Below, piece after piece: positions 5,843 through 6,355 of a stretch of DNA of 6,355 bases. The stretch's first letter is position 1; each line of letters starts with the position of its first letter. A model generated the notes under the pieces. It was given only the letters and a program-made list of their open reading frames with translations, was not told where the DNA came from and made no database searches. Both the position numbers and the translations under genes were made by a program. The DNA is taken from positions 2,403 through 8,757 of the forward strand of contig DUGV01000137.1 of assembly GCA_013331225.1 (NCBI GenBank), written 5' to 3'. Origin of the DNA: Methanolinea sp. Its GTDB lineage: Archaea; Halobacteriota; Methanomicrobia; Methanomicrobiales; Methanospirillaceae.

Positions 5843-6355
5843 ATGAGCCTGGCGGATTTGATTCGCCAGAATGTTCCTCCCGATGTTCATGTCCTTGAGT
5901 CCCGGGGAGACATCAGGGCTCTTGTGGGACTCCTCCAGAGCAGGGAATATACGGTGAGGAATGCGGCCGCCGATGCCCTTGGCAGGCTCGGCGACCCTGC
6001 GCTCAAGGTGCTCCATGCCCGTGCTGCCCGGGGCAAGATCAGGGAACGGATCGCAATCCTTGAGGCGCTGGCAAGGATTCGTAACCCGGCCAGTATTCCG
6101 TTTCTTTCGGGGATCCTCACCGGAGATCAGACCAGCGAGATGCGATGGATAGCGGCAATCGCGCTCGGCGAGACAGGGAGTGATGACGCGGTTCCGGCGC
6201 TCCGGAATTCCCTGCAGGACAGTGACAAGTATGTGCGCTTTGGGGCAGCACAGTCACTTGCGCAGCTTGGTTGGAGACCGCACGATGCCGAGGAGGAGGT
6301 GAGGCTCATGGTTGCCCGCCAGGCATGGAGCGCAATTCCTGGCGTCGGCGCTGTC
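5843..6355 (+). CDS. HEAT-repeat protein, N-terminal part (partial)
   Basis: The frame is open from the ATG at 5843 to the window end, giving 171 residues. An in-frame TGA at 5834-5836 makes this ATG the earliest possible start. From about residue 25 the protein consists of paired helices typical of PBS-lyase-type HEAT repeats: VGLLQSREYTVRNAAADALG with RLGDPALKVL (28-57), a second unit over 59-82 (RERIAILEALARI), then FLSGIL...MRWIAAIALGETGSDDAV (87-117) and ALRNSLQDSDKYVRFGAAQSLAQLGW (119-144). HEAT solenoids usually serve as protein-binding scaffolds; no catalytic motif is seen. No signal peptide is present, so it is probably cytosolic. It starts 28 bases after the surface protein, with a weak G-rich site upstream (GGGATG), and may share its transcript. 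GC is high (40 of 60 bases at 5941-6000), like argF. The true length and partner are unknown. Confidence 0.85.
   Translation, partial: MSLADLIRQNVPPDVHVLESRGDIRALVGLLQSREYTVRNAAADALGRLGDPALKVLHARAARGKIRERIAILEALARIRNPASIPFLSGILTGDQTSEMRWIAAIALGETGSDDAVPALRNSLQDSDKYVRFGAAQSLAQLGWRPHDAEEEVRLMVARQAWSAIPGVGAV

Overview
The window looks like chromosomal DNA of a methanogenic archaeon, most likely of the Methanomicrobiales. This rests on an archaeal-type PurD tail followed by ArgF, a TiaS-related IDDTD protein, a surface protein with PKD and PEGA modules, a poly-glycine linker and a C-terminal membrane anchor, a HEAT-repeat protein, an archaeal TATA box and GGAGGTG-type ribosome binding sites. The assignment is inferred from protein character alone.

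Layout. Positions 1-183 hold the last 60 codons of purD. It overlaps argF (180-1097) by four bases in an ATGA junction, so purine and arginine biosynthesis genes are probably translated from one message. A T-tract at 1126-1133 follows argF. On the opposite strand, converging on argF, lies a 232-residue protein related to the N-terminal part of the tRNA(Ile2) agmatidine synthase TiaS (1132-1830). A 333-base gap (1831-2163) follows; it carries a good TATA box and a possible folded leader.

The second half is a probable three-gene cluster on the + strand. First is a compact calpain-like (family C2) cysteine peptidase with no signal peptide (2164-2961). After 30 bases comes a 940-residue membrane-anchored surface protein (2992-5814): signal peptide, seven-repeat beta-propeller, two PKD domains, a beta-rich region into which a PEGA domain seems to be inserted, a Gly-rich and Pro/Thr/Ser-rich stalk, and a transmembrane helix. 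After 28 bases comes the start of a HEAT-repeat protein that runs off the window (5843-6355).

Base composition splits the window. argF and the HEAT gene are GC-rich. The gap, the calpain gene and the propeller part of the surface protein are AT-rich (about 39-44% GC in hand-counted samples). The change back to about 56% GC falls inside the surface-protein gene, close to the propeller/PKD boundary near 4060. This suggests that an acquired segment carrying the peptidase and a propeller head joined a resident PKD/PEGA surface gene. The most interesting part of the window is this cluster of an intracellular calpain-like peptidase, a surface propeller protein and a HEAT protein. Its function cannot be read from the sequence.
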